NCBI GenBank assembly: GCA_002862095.1
Contig: PHSQ01000001.1
Span: 248,001-312,000 of the forward strand
Length of the DNA stretch: 64,000 nucleotides
Source of the DNA: Methylocystis sp. KS32
Lineage (GTDB): Bacteria > Pseudomonadota > Alphaproteobacteria > Rhizobiales > Beijerinckiaceae
Direction of reading: 5' to 3'
The notes beneath the pieces are model-generated. The model saw nothing but the letters and a program-made list of their open reading frames with translations. It was not told the origin of the DNA and ran no database searches. Positions 40,044-46,931 of the stretch are shown piece by piece. Every line of letters begins with the position of its first letter. Position 1 is the stretch's first letter. A program made the position numbers and the translations under genes.

Positions 40044-41594
40044 ATGAGTTTGAGTTCGTCGGCCGGATCTTTCCCGGACCCCCGTCAAAAGCAGGAGCCT
40101 CGCCATTCGGACCGTCGCCGAGCCGAATTGGAGGAATCCTTCGCTCCGCCGCCCAAGCCGCGATTTCGCGCTGCTTTCGCGCCCGAGAAATCAGTGGCGC
40201 GCGCTCTCCCCGAAGAGATCGCTTTTCTTCCGGCTTATGGAGTTCCCTCCCAGGTTCTTAATTACGCTGCGGCTTTGAGCCGACGCCAAGGCGTCTCGGC
40301 CGACGCCGCCCTGCTCGCCGAAGGATTGATGGAGGAAGAGGATTTTTATCGGGCGCTGGCCGACTACCTCAACGTGCAGTTCGAGCAGGAAGATTTGGAG
40401 ATCGCTCCCTCGATCGAAGCGTCGCGCGCCGTCGAATTGGGATATGCGCCACTCGCGCCAAACTCCTTGGGGCTGCGATGGGTCTTTGCGCCGCGAGGCG
40501 CCGCGATCGGTCATTTGATCGGCGCGGCGCGGGGCGAGAAATCCCGGCCCCTTTTCGCCGTCACCACCCGGCGCCGCTTCATCGAAGCGCTTCAAGAAGA
40601 ACCACTAAAGGCGGCCGGGCGGACCGCGCCCTATCGCGCCGAACGCGTCGACCCCGAGCTCTGCGCCCGGACGGCGTTAACGCGCCGCTCCATCGCTTAT
40701 TTCGCGGCGGGGCTCCTTCTGCCGTTCGTTTTTCTTTTTCTTCCCTATCGGCCGCTAGCGCTGGCCGTGGCCTTGCCGATCGCGACGCTGTTTCTCGCGA
40801 GCGTCTTCATGCGGCTCTTCGCCTGCGCGGCGAGTTTTGAATCCGGCGACCGCAATTTCGAGATCAGCGACGCCGATTTGCCGGTCTATACCGTCATCGC
40901 GCCGCTTTACCGGGAAGCGACCGTGGCCCGGCAGCTCTCGCGGGCGATCGACAGTCTCGATTACCCCCGGGCCAAGCTCGACGTCATCTTCGTCGTCGAA
41001 GAGGACGACAAGGAAACGCAAGCGGCGTTGCGAGAGCATCGTCTCCGCGCCCCACACCAGATTGTCGTCGCCCCTCGCGGCGCGCCCAAGACCAAGCCGC
41101 GCGCCATGAATGTCGCCGCGCCCTTCGCTCGCGGCCGGTTGCTGACCGTCTACGACGCAGAGGATTTGCCCGAACCGCGCCAGCTTCGCCGGGCGGCCGC
41201 GCTGTTCGCCCGGCTTCCCTCGCGAGTCGCCTGTCTGCAGGCGAGTCTGTGCATCGACAACGGCCCGCACAATTTGCTCGCGGCCCATTTTGCGCTGGAA
41301 TACGCCGCCCTGTTCGACGTGTTCAACAAAGGTCTCAGCGTCATGAGGACGCCCATGTTCCTTGGCGGAACCTCGAATCACTTCCGTATCGACGCGTTGC
41401 GCCGGGTTGGCTTTTGGGACGCCTATAATGTGACCGAGGACGCGGATCTCGGCCTACGCCTGGCCCGCGCGGGATATGCGATACGGACCTTCGATTCCCA
41501 CACTTACGAAGAAGCGCCGACGACCTTGAAGGCGCTACTGAATCAGCGCACGCGCTGGCTCAAGGGCTGGATGCGCACTGCCATTGTTTCGTGA
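40044..41594 (+). pseudogene. Family 2 glycosyltransferase, 5' (catalytic) part, split by the integrative element
   Basis: Membrane glycosyltransferase of the BcsA-like GT2 type, probably making an exopolysaccharide. Order: disordered start, a GspE/MshEN-like N-terminal domain (about 70-190), two TM helices (about 215-255), then the GT2 domain with VVEEDDKE, YDAEDLPEP, TEDADLG (T464) and QRTRW (Q501). All catalytic motifs are present. The native frame stops making sense after W509 (KGWM); seven element-encoded residues (MRTAIVS) and a stop follow. The C-terminal membrane part continues at 55020. ATG 40044 is chosen; the frame is open further upstream. Confidence 0.9.
41565..41574 (+). repeat. 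attL core
   Basis: GGCTGGATGC, identical to the 10 bases at 55014-55023 in direct orientation. It marks the left boundary of the element and falls exactly in the glycosyltransferase codons for Gly-Trp-Met. Bases on either side differ between the two copies. Confidence 0.8.
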
Positions 41595-41899
41595 ATATTA
41601 AATATATTCAACCACTTAAGAGCGCTGTCAGCGGTCAAAAAGCCCCCGTGCTAACACGGTCAAAACAAGCTTTTAGTCGCCCGTGGGCGCTATCGCGGCT
41701 ACAGATCATGAGGCGCGGTCGCGACGAAAATTCAGTTTCCGCCCCCTGCCCTGCTACGTTTGCTAATTTTGCTACACTTCGTCTCGCATCCGGGCGCTGT
41801 TCCGCCCCGTGCCCTTGCCTCGCACCCCGAATATGAGCGCGGTATCTAAATACCCGTTGGCGGTCATTCATCGTTTTGCTCACGATGCTGCTAGCCGGT
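41595..41899. other. Left end of the element, non-coding
   Basis: The 305 bp hold the palindrome GAATATTAAATATATTC-like AT-rich segment just inside attL (41592-41608), a GCGGTCAAAA half-site near 41632 and the 22-bp repeat shared with the right end. No gene is seen. This is the expected layout of an attachment-site arm with a bend region. Confidence 0.5.
41647..41668 (+). repeat. Terminal 22-bp direct repeat, left copy
   Basis: Begins CGTGCTAACACGGTCAAAAC and is identical over 22 bases to 54874-54895, in the same orientation. It lies 73 bp inside attL. The first 12 bases are a dyad (CGTG/CACG). It is a candidate arm-type integrase binding site. Confidence 0.75.
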
Positions 41900-42748
41900 T
41901 CATGCGGCTTGCTCCAGCGCAGCGGGCGGGAAGCGTGACGGGAAGCGCCACCCGCCTTTCGTGTCGAGCGGCGGGGTCTTGCCTCGATAGGAAGTCCACG
42001 CGGCCCATTCAGGGGAGCCATTCTCGATCCATACGCCCGGCGCGCCTGCTGGCGAAGCGGCCTTCGGCGCCAGCCCCTGCCAGCGCTTCTCAGTGAGCCA
42101 GCGAGAGGCGGAAACGACAAATTTTTTGTCTTTGCCGGCCATCGAAGCGGCGTAGGCTTTGGCTCCAGCGATGATGGCCGCTGGATCATGGCCGCTGGCA
42201 ACAGCTTCGCGAAAAGCCTTTCGGGCGGGTTCAATCGCCGTCCCGCCTTCACGTTCGGGATACGCCCCTAGAAAGTCGGAAAAAAAAACATTGGGTTCAC
42301 GCCCGTCTATTTTTTTCTCTGTTTTCTCTTCTTCTTCTCTTAGAGCGTCACACGGCGTCACGCTGGCGTCTCGGCCTTCGTCACACGGCGTCACGCTGGC
42401 GTCATTGCGAGCTTGTCTCTCCCTCCAGCGCCTCGTTCGTTCAGCGGCGGTCAATGGCTCGCTGGCGTCCACGTCATTGTCGTTGCGCCCGCCAAGGGGG
42501 ATGAGGCGCAAGGCGTCGCCATCGCCTTCGATCAGGCCAGCCGCTCGCAGGGCTTCAATGCGCCGCTCCAGCGATTTTCGCGAGGTGCGAAGCAAAAACG
42601 CCGCGTCATCAAGGCCGGGGAGCTTCCCGCCGGACCATGAGGCGACGCAATGCAGGTTGAACCACAACCGAAAGAGGCCAGCGGGGAGGCGCTGCATACG
42701 GCGATCCAAAAACACCAATTCGGGACACTTCCACCAGCGGCTATTCAT
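41900..42748 (-). CDS. Phage replication-like protein with internal repeats
   Basis: A 282-residue cytoplasmic protein opening SRWWKCPELVFLDRRMQRLPAGLFRLWFNLHC, with a winged-helix-like region LLRTSRKSLERRIEALRAAGLIE (about 52-74), a charged linker and a C-terminal region rich in aromatic residues. The layout (N-terminal wHTH, linker, C-terminal domain) is that of phage replication initiator/DnaD-like proteins, but I cannot assign a family. The linker holds two copies of DASVTPCD encoded by a perfect 25-bp repeat and an E/K run from a polypyrimidine tract. AGGTGAG precedes the ATG. Confidence 0.65.
   Translation of the reverse strand: MNSRWWKCPELVFLDRRMQRLPAGLFRLWFNLHCVASWSGGKLPGLDDAAFLLRTSRKSLERRIEALRAAGLIEGDGDALRLIPLGGRNDNDVDASEPLTAAERTRRWRERQARNDASVTPCDEGRDASVTPCDALREEEEKTEKKIDGREPNVFFSDFLGAYPEREGGTAIEPARKAFREAVASGHDPAAIIAGAKAYAASMAGKDKKFVVSASRWLTEKRWQGLAPKAASPAGAPGVWIENGSPEWAAWTSYRGKTPPLDTKGGWRFPSRFPPAALEQAA
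42346..42403. repeat. Tandem-like 25-bp direct repeat inside the replication-like gene
   Basis: Two perfect 25-bp copies (42346-42370 and 42379-42403), each containing CACGGCGTCACGCTGGCGTC, with a period of 33 bp. In-gene iterons of this kind occur at some phage and plasmid origins. Confidence 0.6.
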
Positions 42749-42752
42749 CGTC

Positions 42753-42875
42753 TCACCTATTTTCGATGGCGATGCGAACCGCCCCGATGGCGGCGGCGGT
42801 TAGCGGCGTCCCGATAGCGGCGGCTAGCAGGGGCGTTAGGCTTAGTGTCAGTGCGACGATCATGGGGACTGGCAT
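42753..42875 (-). CDS. Small hydrophobic protein (40 aa)
   Basis: Open frame MPVPMIVALTLSLTPLLAAA followed by IGTPLTAAAIGAVRIAIENR, 40 residues and almost entirely hydrophobic, so probably one or two short membrane helices. A strong GGAGG lies five bases before the ATG. The stop overlaps the ribosome binding site of the replication-like gene, whose ATG is four bases further on. It is the first gene of the leftward operon from the divergent control region. No family is recognised. Confidence 0.55.
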   Translation of the reverse strand: MPVPMIVALTLSLTPLLAAAIGTPLTAAAIGAVRIAIENR

Positions 42876-42925
42876 GGGGGCCTCCAGACAAGGGCAGGCG
42901 TTGCCGTAAGATATTGGCCTAAAAG

Positions 42926-42941
42926 TCGTAGTGTGCTACGA
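42926..42941. promoter_or_regulatory. Perfect palindrome, candidate XRE operator
   Basis: TCGTAGTGTGCTACGA: 6-bp perfect arms around TGTG. It lies between the divergently transcribed XRE gene (50 bp downstream) and the small-protein/replication operon. TAAAAGTC occurs beside it and again at 42954. Position and symmetry fit the operator of the adjacent regulator; binding is inferred. Confidence 0.6.
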
Positions 42942-42991
42942 TAGGTTCATGCTGGGTTAAAAGTCAAGACAATTAGAACGGCGTGAGCTAG

Positions 42992-43249
42992 ATGGAAAAG
43001 AATAGGCTAACCGGGCGACAGATTGCGGCGGCTCGCGCGCTGCTAGGCATGATGCAGCCAGAGCTTGCAGAGCGGGCTAATATCTCGACAGGGACACTCA
43101 AGAGAATGGAGGCCAGCGAGGGGGCCGCGCCCGGCTTCGCGAACAACGTGGAGGCCATCCGTCGCGCCCTCGAAGCCGCTGGCGTTGAGTTTATCGCGGA
43201 AAATGGCGGCGGCGCGGGCGTGCGGCTCCGCAAGGCGCGGGCGGAATGA
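42992..43249 (+). CDS. XRE-family transcriptional regulator
   Basis: An 85-residue helix-turn-helix protein: LTGRQIAAARALLGMMQPELAERANISTGTLKRMEAS covers the HTH (about 6-42; given in part: PELAERANISTGTLKRME), with a short C-terminal tail VEFIAENGGGAGVRLRK common in this subgroup. It is probably a repressor of the divergent operon and of itself through the palindrome 50 bp upstream. The last four bases overlap the ATG of the membrane-protein gene. The three genes XRE-TM-ImmA form one coupled unit. Confidence 0.85.
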   Translation: MEKNRLTGRQIAAARALLGMMQPELAERANISTGTLKRMEASEGAAPGFANNVEAIRRALEAAGVEFIAENGGGAGVRLRKARAE

Positions 43250-43638
43250 GCAAGATTCTCAATGTGTTGCTGTCGGCAGTGAATTTGGCGCTCTTCTCAA
43301 TTGGCGCCTACTTTATGTTCACTCGGGGCATCGGGAAGAATGGTGGGTGGACGCCTGTCGAACTCGTGACAATCATGCTGACAGCGCTCGGCGTAATGGT
43401 CGCCGTACTCACGCTTTTTATTGCTATTCTCGCAGTATGGGGCTTTAGTAGACTATCCGATGAAGCCAGAGACAAGGCCGAAAAAGTAGCGAAGATTGTT
43501 GCTGAACAGGAAACCAGACATTATTTGGGCTCCAAGTTGCCGACTATGGTCGAAGACGAAATAGAACGCAGAATCGGGTCCAATCAGGGCTATGGTGCGG
43601 GAGCAGCGGGAGGGGACGGCAATGCAAGCGGTGCTTGA
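43246..43638 (+). CDS. Two-TM protein of the XRE-ImmA operon
   Basis: A 130-residue membrane protein of no known family. TM1 covers about residues 4-25 (LNVLLSAVNLALFSIGAYFMF), TM2 about 38-66 (VTIMLTALGVMVAVLTLF). A charged coiled-coil-like tail (about 70-113, SDEARDKAEKVAKIVAEQET) and a Gly-rich end follow, probably cytoplasmic. It overlaps the XRE gene by four bases and the ImmA gene by 17 bases. Base composition is lower in GC than the host genes. The place between a repressor and a protease suggests it is a sensor or an effector held in check (inference). Confidence 0.7.
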   Translation: MSKILNVLLSAVNLALFSIGAYFMFTRGIGKNGGWTPVELVTIMLTALGVMVAVLTLFIAILAVWGFSRLSDEARDKAEKVAKIVAEQETRHYLGSKLPTMVEDEIERRIGSNQGYGAGAAGGDGNASGA

Positions 43639-44098
43639 GCGACTTCCGATTGAAGTTATTCGCGACTTTACGCAAGCGATTCCCGTCGACGTCCGCGCGC
43701 TTGCGAAGAAGCTTGGTATCCGCGTTTCGGACGAAGACCTTGGCCCCGACATATCAGGGAAAATCGAGCGCGACCGTGAAAACGGATTTTCAATTTCGGT
43801 GAACGCTCGTCACAGCGAGACGCGGCGCCGCTTTACGCTCGCCCATGAGATTGCTCATTACGTCTTGCATCGCAACAAAATCGGTGACGGAATTATTGAC
43901 GACGGCCTTTATCGCAGTTCCAGAGGCGATGCTATCGAACGGCAGGCTAACAATTACGCTGCATCTATCCTCATGCCGGCGCCACTGGTAGGCGAAAAAT
44001 GGCGGGGTGGAATGAAAACCGCCGGCGATCTTGCGCGGGAATTTAACGTTTCTACTGCGGTCGCAGGGATAAGAATCAGAGAGCTACGCCTTTCCTGA
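43622..44098 (+). CDS. ImmA/IrrE-family metallopeptidase
   Basis: A 158-residue zinc protease of the ImmA/IrrE family. The HExxH motif is H75-E76-H79 in FTLAHEIAHYVLH, followed by the downstream glutamate region AIERQANNYAASILMP. N-terminal IPVDVRALAKKLGIRV is typical. ImmA proteases cleave cognate XRE-type repressors to induce mobile elements; the same operon encodes an XRE protein. ATG 43622 is used; ten extra upstream codons lie in the TM-protein gene. GGGAGGGGACGGCA supplies the ribosome binding site. Confidence 0.88.
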   Translation: MQAVLERLPIEVIRDFTQAIPVDVRALAKKLGIRVSDEDLGPDISGKIERDRENGFSISVNARHSETRRRFTLAHEIAHYVLHRNKIGDGIIDDGLYRSSRGDAIERQANNYAASILMPAPLVGEKWRGGMKTAGDLAREFNVSTAVAGIRIRELRLS

Positions 44099-44156
44099 CA
44101 TCTCTTAGCATGGCGCAAAATCCGCCATGAGCGATTTTGCGGTATGCCGCGGGTTT

Positions 44157-44219
44157 CGTGAACAATGTTCATGATCCGGGCCGGGGATTCCCGCTCCCCC
44201 CTTTTGGGGACCGGGAAGG
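44157..44219. promoter_or_regulatory. Dyad and hairpin after the ImmA gene
   Basis: TGAACAATGTTCA (44159-44171) is a 13-bp palindrome, followed by arms TCCCGCTCCCC and GGGGACCGGGA near 44189-44216. The second could end transcription of the XRE operon; the first could be an operator for the next gene. Confidence 0.4.
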
Positions 44220-44225
44220 GCGGCC

Positions 44226-44714
44226 TTGCGTGGCGATGGCAACCCTCGAATTGAGGAGCAGCCACGCGGCGAAGACGGGCGCGTGAAGGCCATAGACCGA
44301 ACTGTTGACAAAGTAAACGGTTCGGTCCCATCACGCCCAACTGGCAATAGCGCAGATCAGGGGCTGCGCCGGTTGCGCCATGCCGCCACGCCAGAGATAG
44401 ACGAAACCACCGGCGAAGTCATTCGCGACGCTTTGAAGAACCTAATTCGCGATGACAATGAGGCCCTCGATCTACTTGACGGGGCGATGAAACAAAGGCC
44501 GGGAGGGGTGAATAATCCGCATGGCGCCAACCAGCATAATAAGCACCCCGATAAGAAAGAGGTCAACGTTGATATTATCAACATTGACCAGCCATCGCGC
44601 CCGACTGGGACAAGCGCCGACCAAGGCCTGCGCCGCCTGCGCCATGCTGCGACGGCGGAAAAAGGTCGCCGAAAAGGGCGACCTATCACCACCGGCCACA
44701 ACGGCTGGCGCTAA
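44226..44714 (+). CDS. Unknown phage-type protein with duplicated RPTG motif
   Basis: Up to 162 residues, hydrophilic. The motif RPTGxSADQGLRRLRHAAT occurs twice (about residues 37-55 and 124-142), separated by an acidic helical part (DETTGEVIRDALKNLIRDDNEALDLLDGAM) and an Asn/His-rich linker. Similar RP-x-G-(N/T)-S...LRRLR motifs occur singly in many phage-encoded unknown proteins. The start is unsure: TTG 44226 opens the frame, GTG 44283 is an alternative. A 31-bp dyad sits in the 5' part of the frame. Confidence 0.5.
   Translation: MRGDGNPRIEEQPRGEDGRVKAIDRTVDKVNGSVPSRPTGNSADQGLRRLRHAATPEIDETTGEVIRDALKNLIRDDNEALDLLDGAMKQRPGGVNNPHGANQHNKHPDKKEVNVDIINIDQPSRPTGTSADQGLRRLRHAATAEKGRRKGRPITTGHNGWR
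44279..44325. repeat. 47-bp direct repeat with dyad, copy 1
   Basis: 39 of 47 bases match the copy at 44767-44813. Inside it CCGAACTGTTGACA and AGTAAACGGTTCGG form a dyad (11/14 bp) with one base between. It overlaps the 5' region of the 162-residue open frame. Confidence 0.65.
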
Positions 44715-44766
44715 ACGGTCGCAACCCATTGATTCCGTGACTTATTCGGCGTTTCCCGAATAAATG

Positions 44767-44813
44767 GCGCGGGAAGGCCAAAGACCGAACCTTTTACAAT
44801 GTAACAGGTTCGG
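44767..44813. repeat. 47-bp direct repeat with near-perfect 29-bp palindrome, copy 2
   Basis: Arms CCGAACCTTTTACA (44785-44798) and TGTAACAGGTTCGG (44800-44813) match at 13 of 14 positions around a single A. With copy 1 it defines the consensus CCGAACNNTTNACA-A-NGTAA. It looks like an operator for an element-encoded repressor. Confidence 0.7.
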
Positions 44814-45011
44814 CTGCTCCAAGGCGCGCCATTGAGCCGTTGCGATATCGCAGCGACTAGTCTAACTGATTGATTATCGAGGGCTTTTTCCCCTTCGTGG
44901 CGCGTAATTCAGTCGTCATCATATGGTGACAACTGGTCTAAGCCATTGATTTAGCTAATTATCCCCCTTTGGGGGGAAAATATCGCCCGGCGGCGTCTGG
45001 GCCTTCACTAG

Positions 45012-45050
45012 CGGATATCCGATTTAGGAATAACGGATATCCGATTCAGG
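45012..45050. repeat. Two 17-bp direct repeats with GGATATCC palindrome
   Basis: CGGATATCCGATTTAGG (45012-45028) and CGGATATCCGATTCAGG (45034-45050), one mismatch, five-base spacer. They lie directly after the stop of the leftward 163-residue gene. Confidence 0.65.
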
Positions 45051-45053
45051 CGG

Positions 45054-45545
45054 TCACGCCTTCACTTTCGCCCGGCGCAGCGCCACGAATCCCGGCTTCA
45101 TGCCGAAGACGGCGGCTATTTCGGCATTAGAACAACCGGCGGTCGCCATATCCTGAAACAGCGCTTCGCCATCGCCGGTCAATCGCCTGCCCTTGCTTTC
45201 GCCCGTGGCGAGCTGGATGCTGGCGGCGCGGGCTGCCCAGTCTGGCGTCGTCGTCGCGTCAGTGACGTATCCCGCCCGATCCATGAGCCAATCGCGTGAC
45301 GCCTTGCCCTCGATTGCTACCGCGGGCTTCGCGGGCTTCGAGGGCTTCGATGGCTTCGCCTCCAGCTTCGTGAGCCGGCCCTCGATCATATCAAGCCGAT
45401 CTACAATGGCCGGGTCTATCGCGGCGTCATTGAGGAACGAAGCAAGCCTTCCCGCGAAAGCCGGATCGTCACGCAGCTTGCCAGCAATGGCGAGCAACAA
45501 AGGGCGGGCGGATTCGGGGGCGCGCACATTGATTTGAACAAGCAT
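45054..45545 (-). CDS. Unknown protein with C-terminal helix-turn-helix
   Basis: A 163-residue cytoplasmic protein. The N-terminal part (LVQINVRAPESARPLLLAIAGKLR, given in part: RAPESARPLLLAIAGKL) is helical. A Lys/Pro linker (EAKPSKPSKPAKPAV) follows, and the C-terminus GCSNAEIAAVFGMKPGFVALRRAKVK looks like an HTH. ATG 45545 has AGGAG eight bases upstream; the six extra codons to 45563 are dropped. The repeat cluster just upstream may be its operator. It may be a regulator or a DNA-segregation accessory; I cannot decide. Confidence 0.6.
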   Translation of the reverse strand: MLVQINVRAPESARPLLLAIAGKLRDDPAFAGRLASFLNDAAIDPAIVDRLDMIEGRLTKLEAKPSKPSKPAKPAVAIEGKASRDWLMDRAGYVTDATTTPDWAARAASIQLATGESKGRRLTGDGEALFQDMATAGCSNAEIAAVFGMKPGFVALRRAKVKA

Positions 45546-45554
45546 CGTAGCAAC

Positions 45555-45648
45555 TCCTATCATTTGCTATCACGCTAGCTAATGCTAGCTAGAGATATAT
45601 AGCATTTGATAGGATAGCTCGCAATAGCAAGTGCTAGCGTGTGCTAGC
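45555..45648. promoter_or_regulatory. Repeat cluster upstream of the 163-aa gene
   Basis: Inverted arms TCCTATCATTTGCTAT (45555-45570) and ATAGCATTTGATAGGA (45599-45614) match at 13 of 16 positions. Between and beyond them lie four GCTAGC sites (45574, 45584, 45633, 45643), the outer two within GTGCTAGCGK. This AT-rich 94-bp segment sits immediately before the gene start on its 5' side and probably is a promoter/operator array. Confidence 0.6.
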
Positions 45649-45653
45649 GGTGG

Positions 45654-45899
45654 TTAATTACCCCTCGAAAGCTTCTCGTCGCAAGCCTCGCGTTCTATGA
45701 CGCCTGTCAGGGTGCGAAGATATTCTACGGCGTAATCGTGACTGGTCACACCTACTAGCGCCGCCGCCGCGCCGTGCAAGAGGTTCAAGGCAAGCTCAAG
45801 GGCCTCGTCGCCAGTCTCGCACGCTTCCACGGCGTTCATGACAAGGCTTATCGCGGTCTTCGCATCGCTGCGTTGTGCAATGGTAAGCCGTTGTTTCAT
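45654..45899 (-). CDS. Small unknown helical protein
   Basis: An 81-residue protein MKQRLTIAQRSDAKTAISLV onwards, mostly alpha-helical (AVEACETGDEALELALNLLHGAAAALVG), with no known family. ATG 45899 overlaps the stop of the small terminase gene (ATGA), so it is translationally coupled to it. The open frame upstream lies within that gene and is not used. Its acidic, short helical nature resembles small packaging accessory proteins, but that is only a guess. Confidence 0.5.
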   Translation of the reverse strand: MKQRLTIAQRSDAKTAISLVMNAVEACETGDEALELALNLLHGAAAALVGVTSHDYAVEYLRTLTGVIEREACDEKLSRGN

Positions 45900-46378
45900 G
45901 AGGCTTTTTCCATGGCGTCCGCTTGGTCCGCGAGCTGCGTAAGAGCGTCTCTGATATGCCTGTCGAGGGCGTCTAAGTCGTATCTGGTCAAATGCGGCAA
46001 CTCGCATGGAAGCTCGCTAGGGATTGCTAGCAGGCGGTTGCGGAACGAGACCATAATCAGGTCTAGGTCATGCTGCAATTTGGTGCGTGAGAGATATTCG
46101 CCTTTGGCAATTTGGTTCTTTAGCTGTTGCCCTTCGCACTGCGCCTTAGCCAAACGCGCCCTCTCAAGCGAAAGATCGGCAACGCCCTCGCTACCGCCGC
46201 GCCCGGCTGCGACTTCGCTCAGGTGAGCAATAAGGGCATGAAGGCTGCCCGGCATTGGCAACTTGCCGTGTTCATTCAAGGCGATTATGCCGATTTTTAG
46301 ATAGCGGCTAACGGTCGGCGCCGCGACGCCAAGGTGACGGGCGAAAGCAGCTTGAGAAAGTTCAGAATTAGCGGTCAT
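45896..46378 (-). CDS. Terminase small subunit, Nu1-like
   Basis: A 160-residue DNA-recognition subunit of a packaging terminase. LSQAAFARHLGVAAPTVSRYL (about 7-27; given in part: AAFARHLGVAAPTVSRYL) is a winged HTH like that of phage lambda Nu1. The following LSLERARLAKAQCEGQQLKNQIAKGEYL and the helical C-terminus (RNRLLAIPSEL) are typical of the Nu1/DUF1441 group. No large subunit gene lies in the element, so it could redirect another phage's motor, as in known satellites (inference). Confidence 0.78.
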   Translation of the reverse strand: MTANSELSQAAFARHLGVAAPTVSRYLKIGIIALNEHGKLPMPGSLHALIAHLSEVAAGRGGSEGVADLSLERARLAKAQCEGQQLKNQIAKGEYLSRTKLQHDLDLIMVSFRNRLLAIPSELPCELPHLTRYDLDALDRHIRDALTQLADQADAMEKAS

Positions 46379-46654
46379 TTTGTTAAAGCCCCCTCCCTCG
46401 TTTTTACTACTTTTTTATGTGAAACCATAGAACTGCTTGATTTTTCTAGGGAAAATCGTAACGTTAAAGCCCTAGGGTTGGACCTCAGAGCTTGGGTAAG
46501 GGGGCTGCCGCGCCCCGCTACACCAATAGGTTGTAGATAGGACCCGTGACGGGTAGGGGTAGGGGCTACGTGAGCGCCCTTTGAGCGCCCGCTACCTGCT
46601 AGACCCAAATTATTTTCGCTCACCCACGGCCCTCGCTGCTAATCCTAGAGGCCA

Positions 46655-46912
46655 TCAATATAAGCCCAATATCGCACCCGCCGTCGTCCCGCTCGCCCTG
46701 ACCTGCGAGACCCTGATCCAAAGTGTCGAGCCAGCGGAAACACCCTCGAAGATCGCCGTTGCGCCATCCGCCATCGTCGCCACAAGGTTGCCAGCCGCTC
46801 CGACATAGACGCCCCTTGTCGTCGCGAAGGTCTGCGTGTCACTCGGCGTCACCGCTACGGCGCTCACAAACGGGCTGTTTAACGACGGCGTGAAACCTGA
46901 AAATGGGTCCAT
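46655..46912 (-). CDS. Spike base protein, RCAP_rcc01079-like (copy 2)
   Basis: An 85-residue beta-rich protein: VAVTPSDTQTFATTRGVYVGAAGNLVATMADGATAIFEGVSAGSTLWIRVSQV (given in part: TRGVYVGAAGNLVATM) and the terminal GTTAGAILGLY. This matches the small spike base proteins first seen in the Rhodobacter capsulatus gene transfer agent. It sits 19 bp after a paralogue. No tail or other spike gene is nearby. Confidence 0.75.
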   Translation of the reverse strand: MDPFSGFTPSLNSPFVSAVAVTPSDTQTFATTRGVYVGAAGNLVATMADGATAIFEGVSAGSTLWIRVSQVRASGTTAGAILGLY

Positions 46913-46931
46913 TTGTTTGTCTTTCGATGAA

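Larger units (their letters stand above)
44715..45053. other. Repeat-rich region between convergent genes
   Basis: This 339-bp stretch has no gene. It holds hairpin TTATTCGG/CCGAATAA (44742-44763), the second 47-bp repeat (44767-44813), two related CTRGTCTAA-n3-ATTGATT segments (near 44856 and 44934), a CCCCC/GGGGG hairpin near 44963, and the direct repeats with GGATATCC cores (45012-45050). The density of sites suggests a regulatory or origin region. Confidence 0.55.

Noticed and set aside
44279..45050. Possible CRISPR array
   Set aside because: Only two copies of each repeat, with large or no spacers and no cas genes.
46375..46623. 82-codon leftward frame before the small terminase gene
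   Set aside because: Low-complexity, no ribosome binding site, and the 276-bp gap is better read as the operon leader. It contains GTTAAAGCCC twice (about 46382 and 46463).
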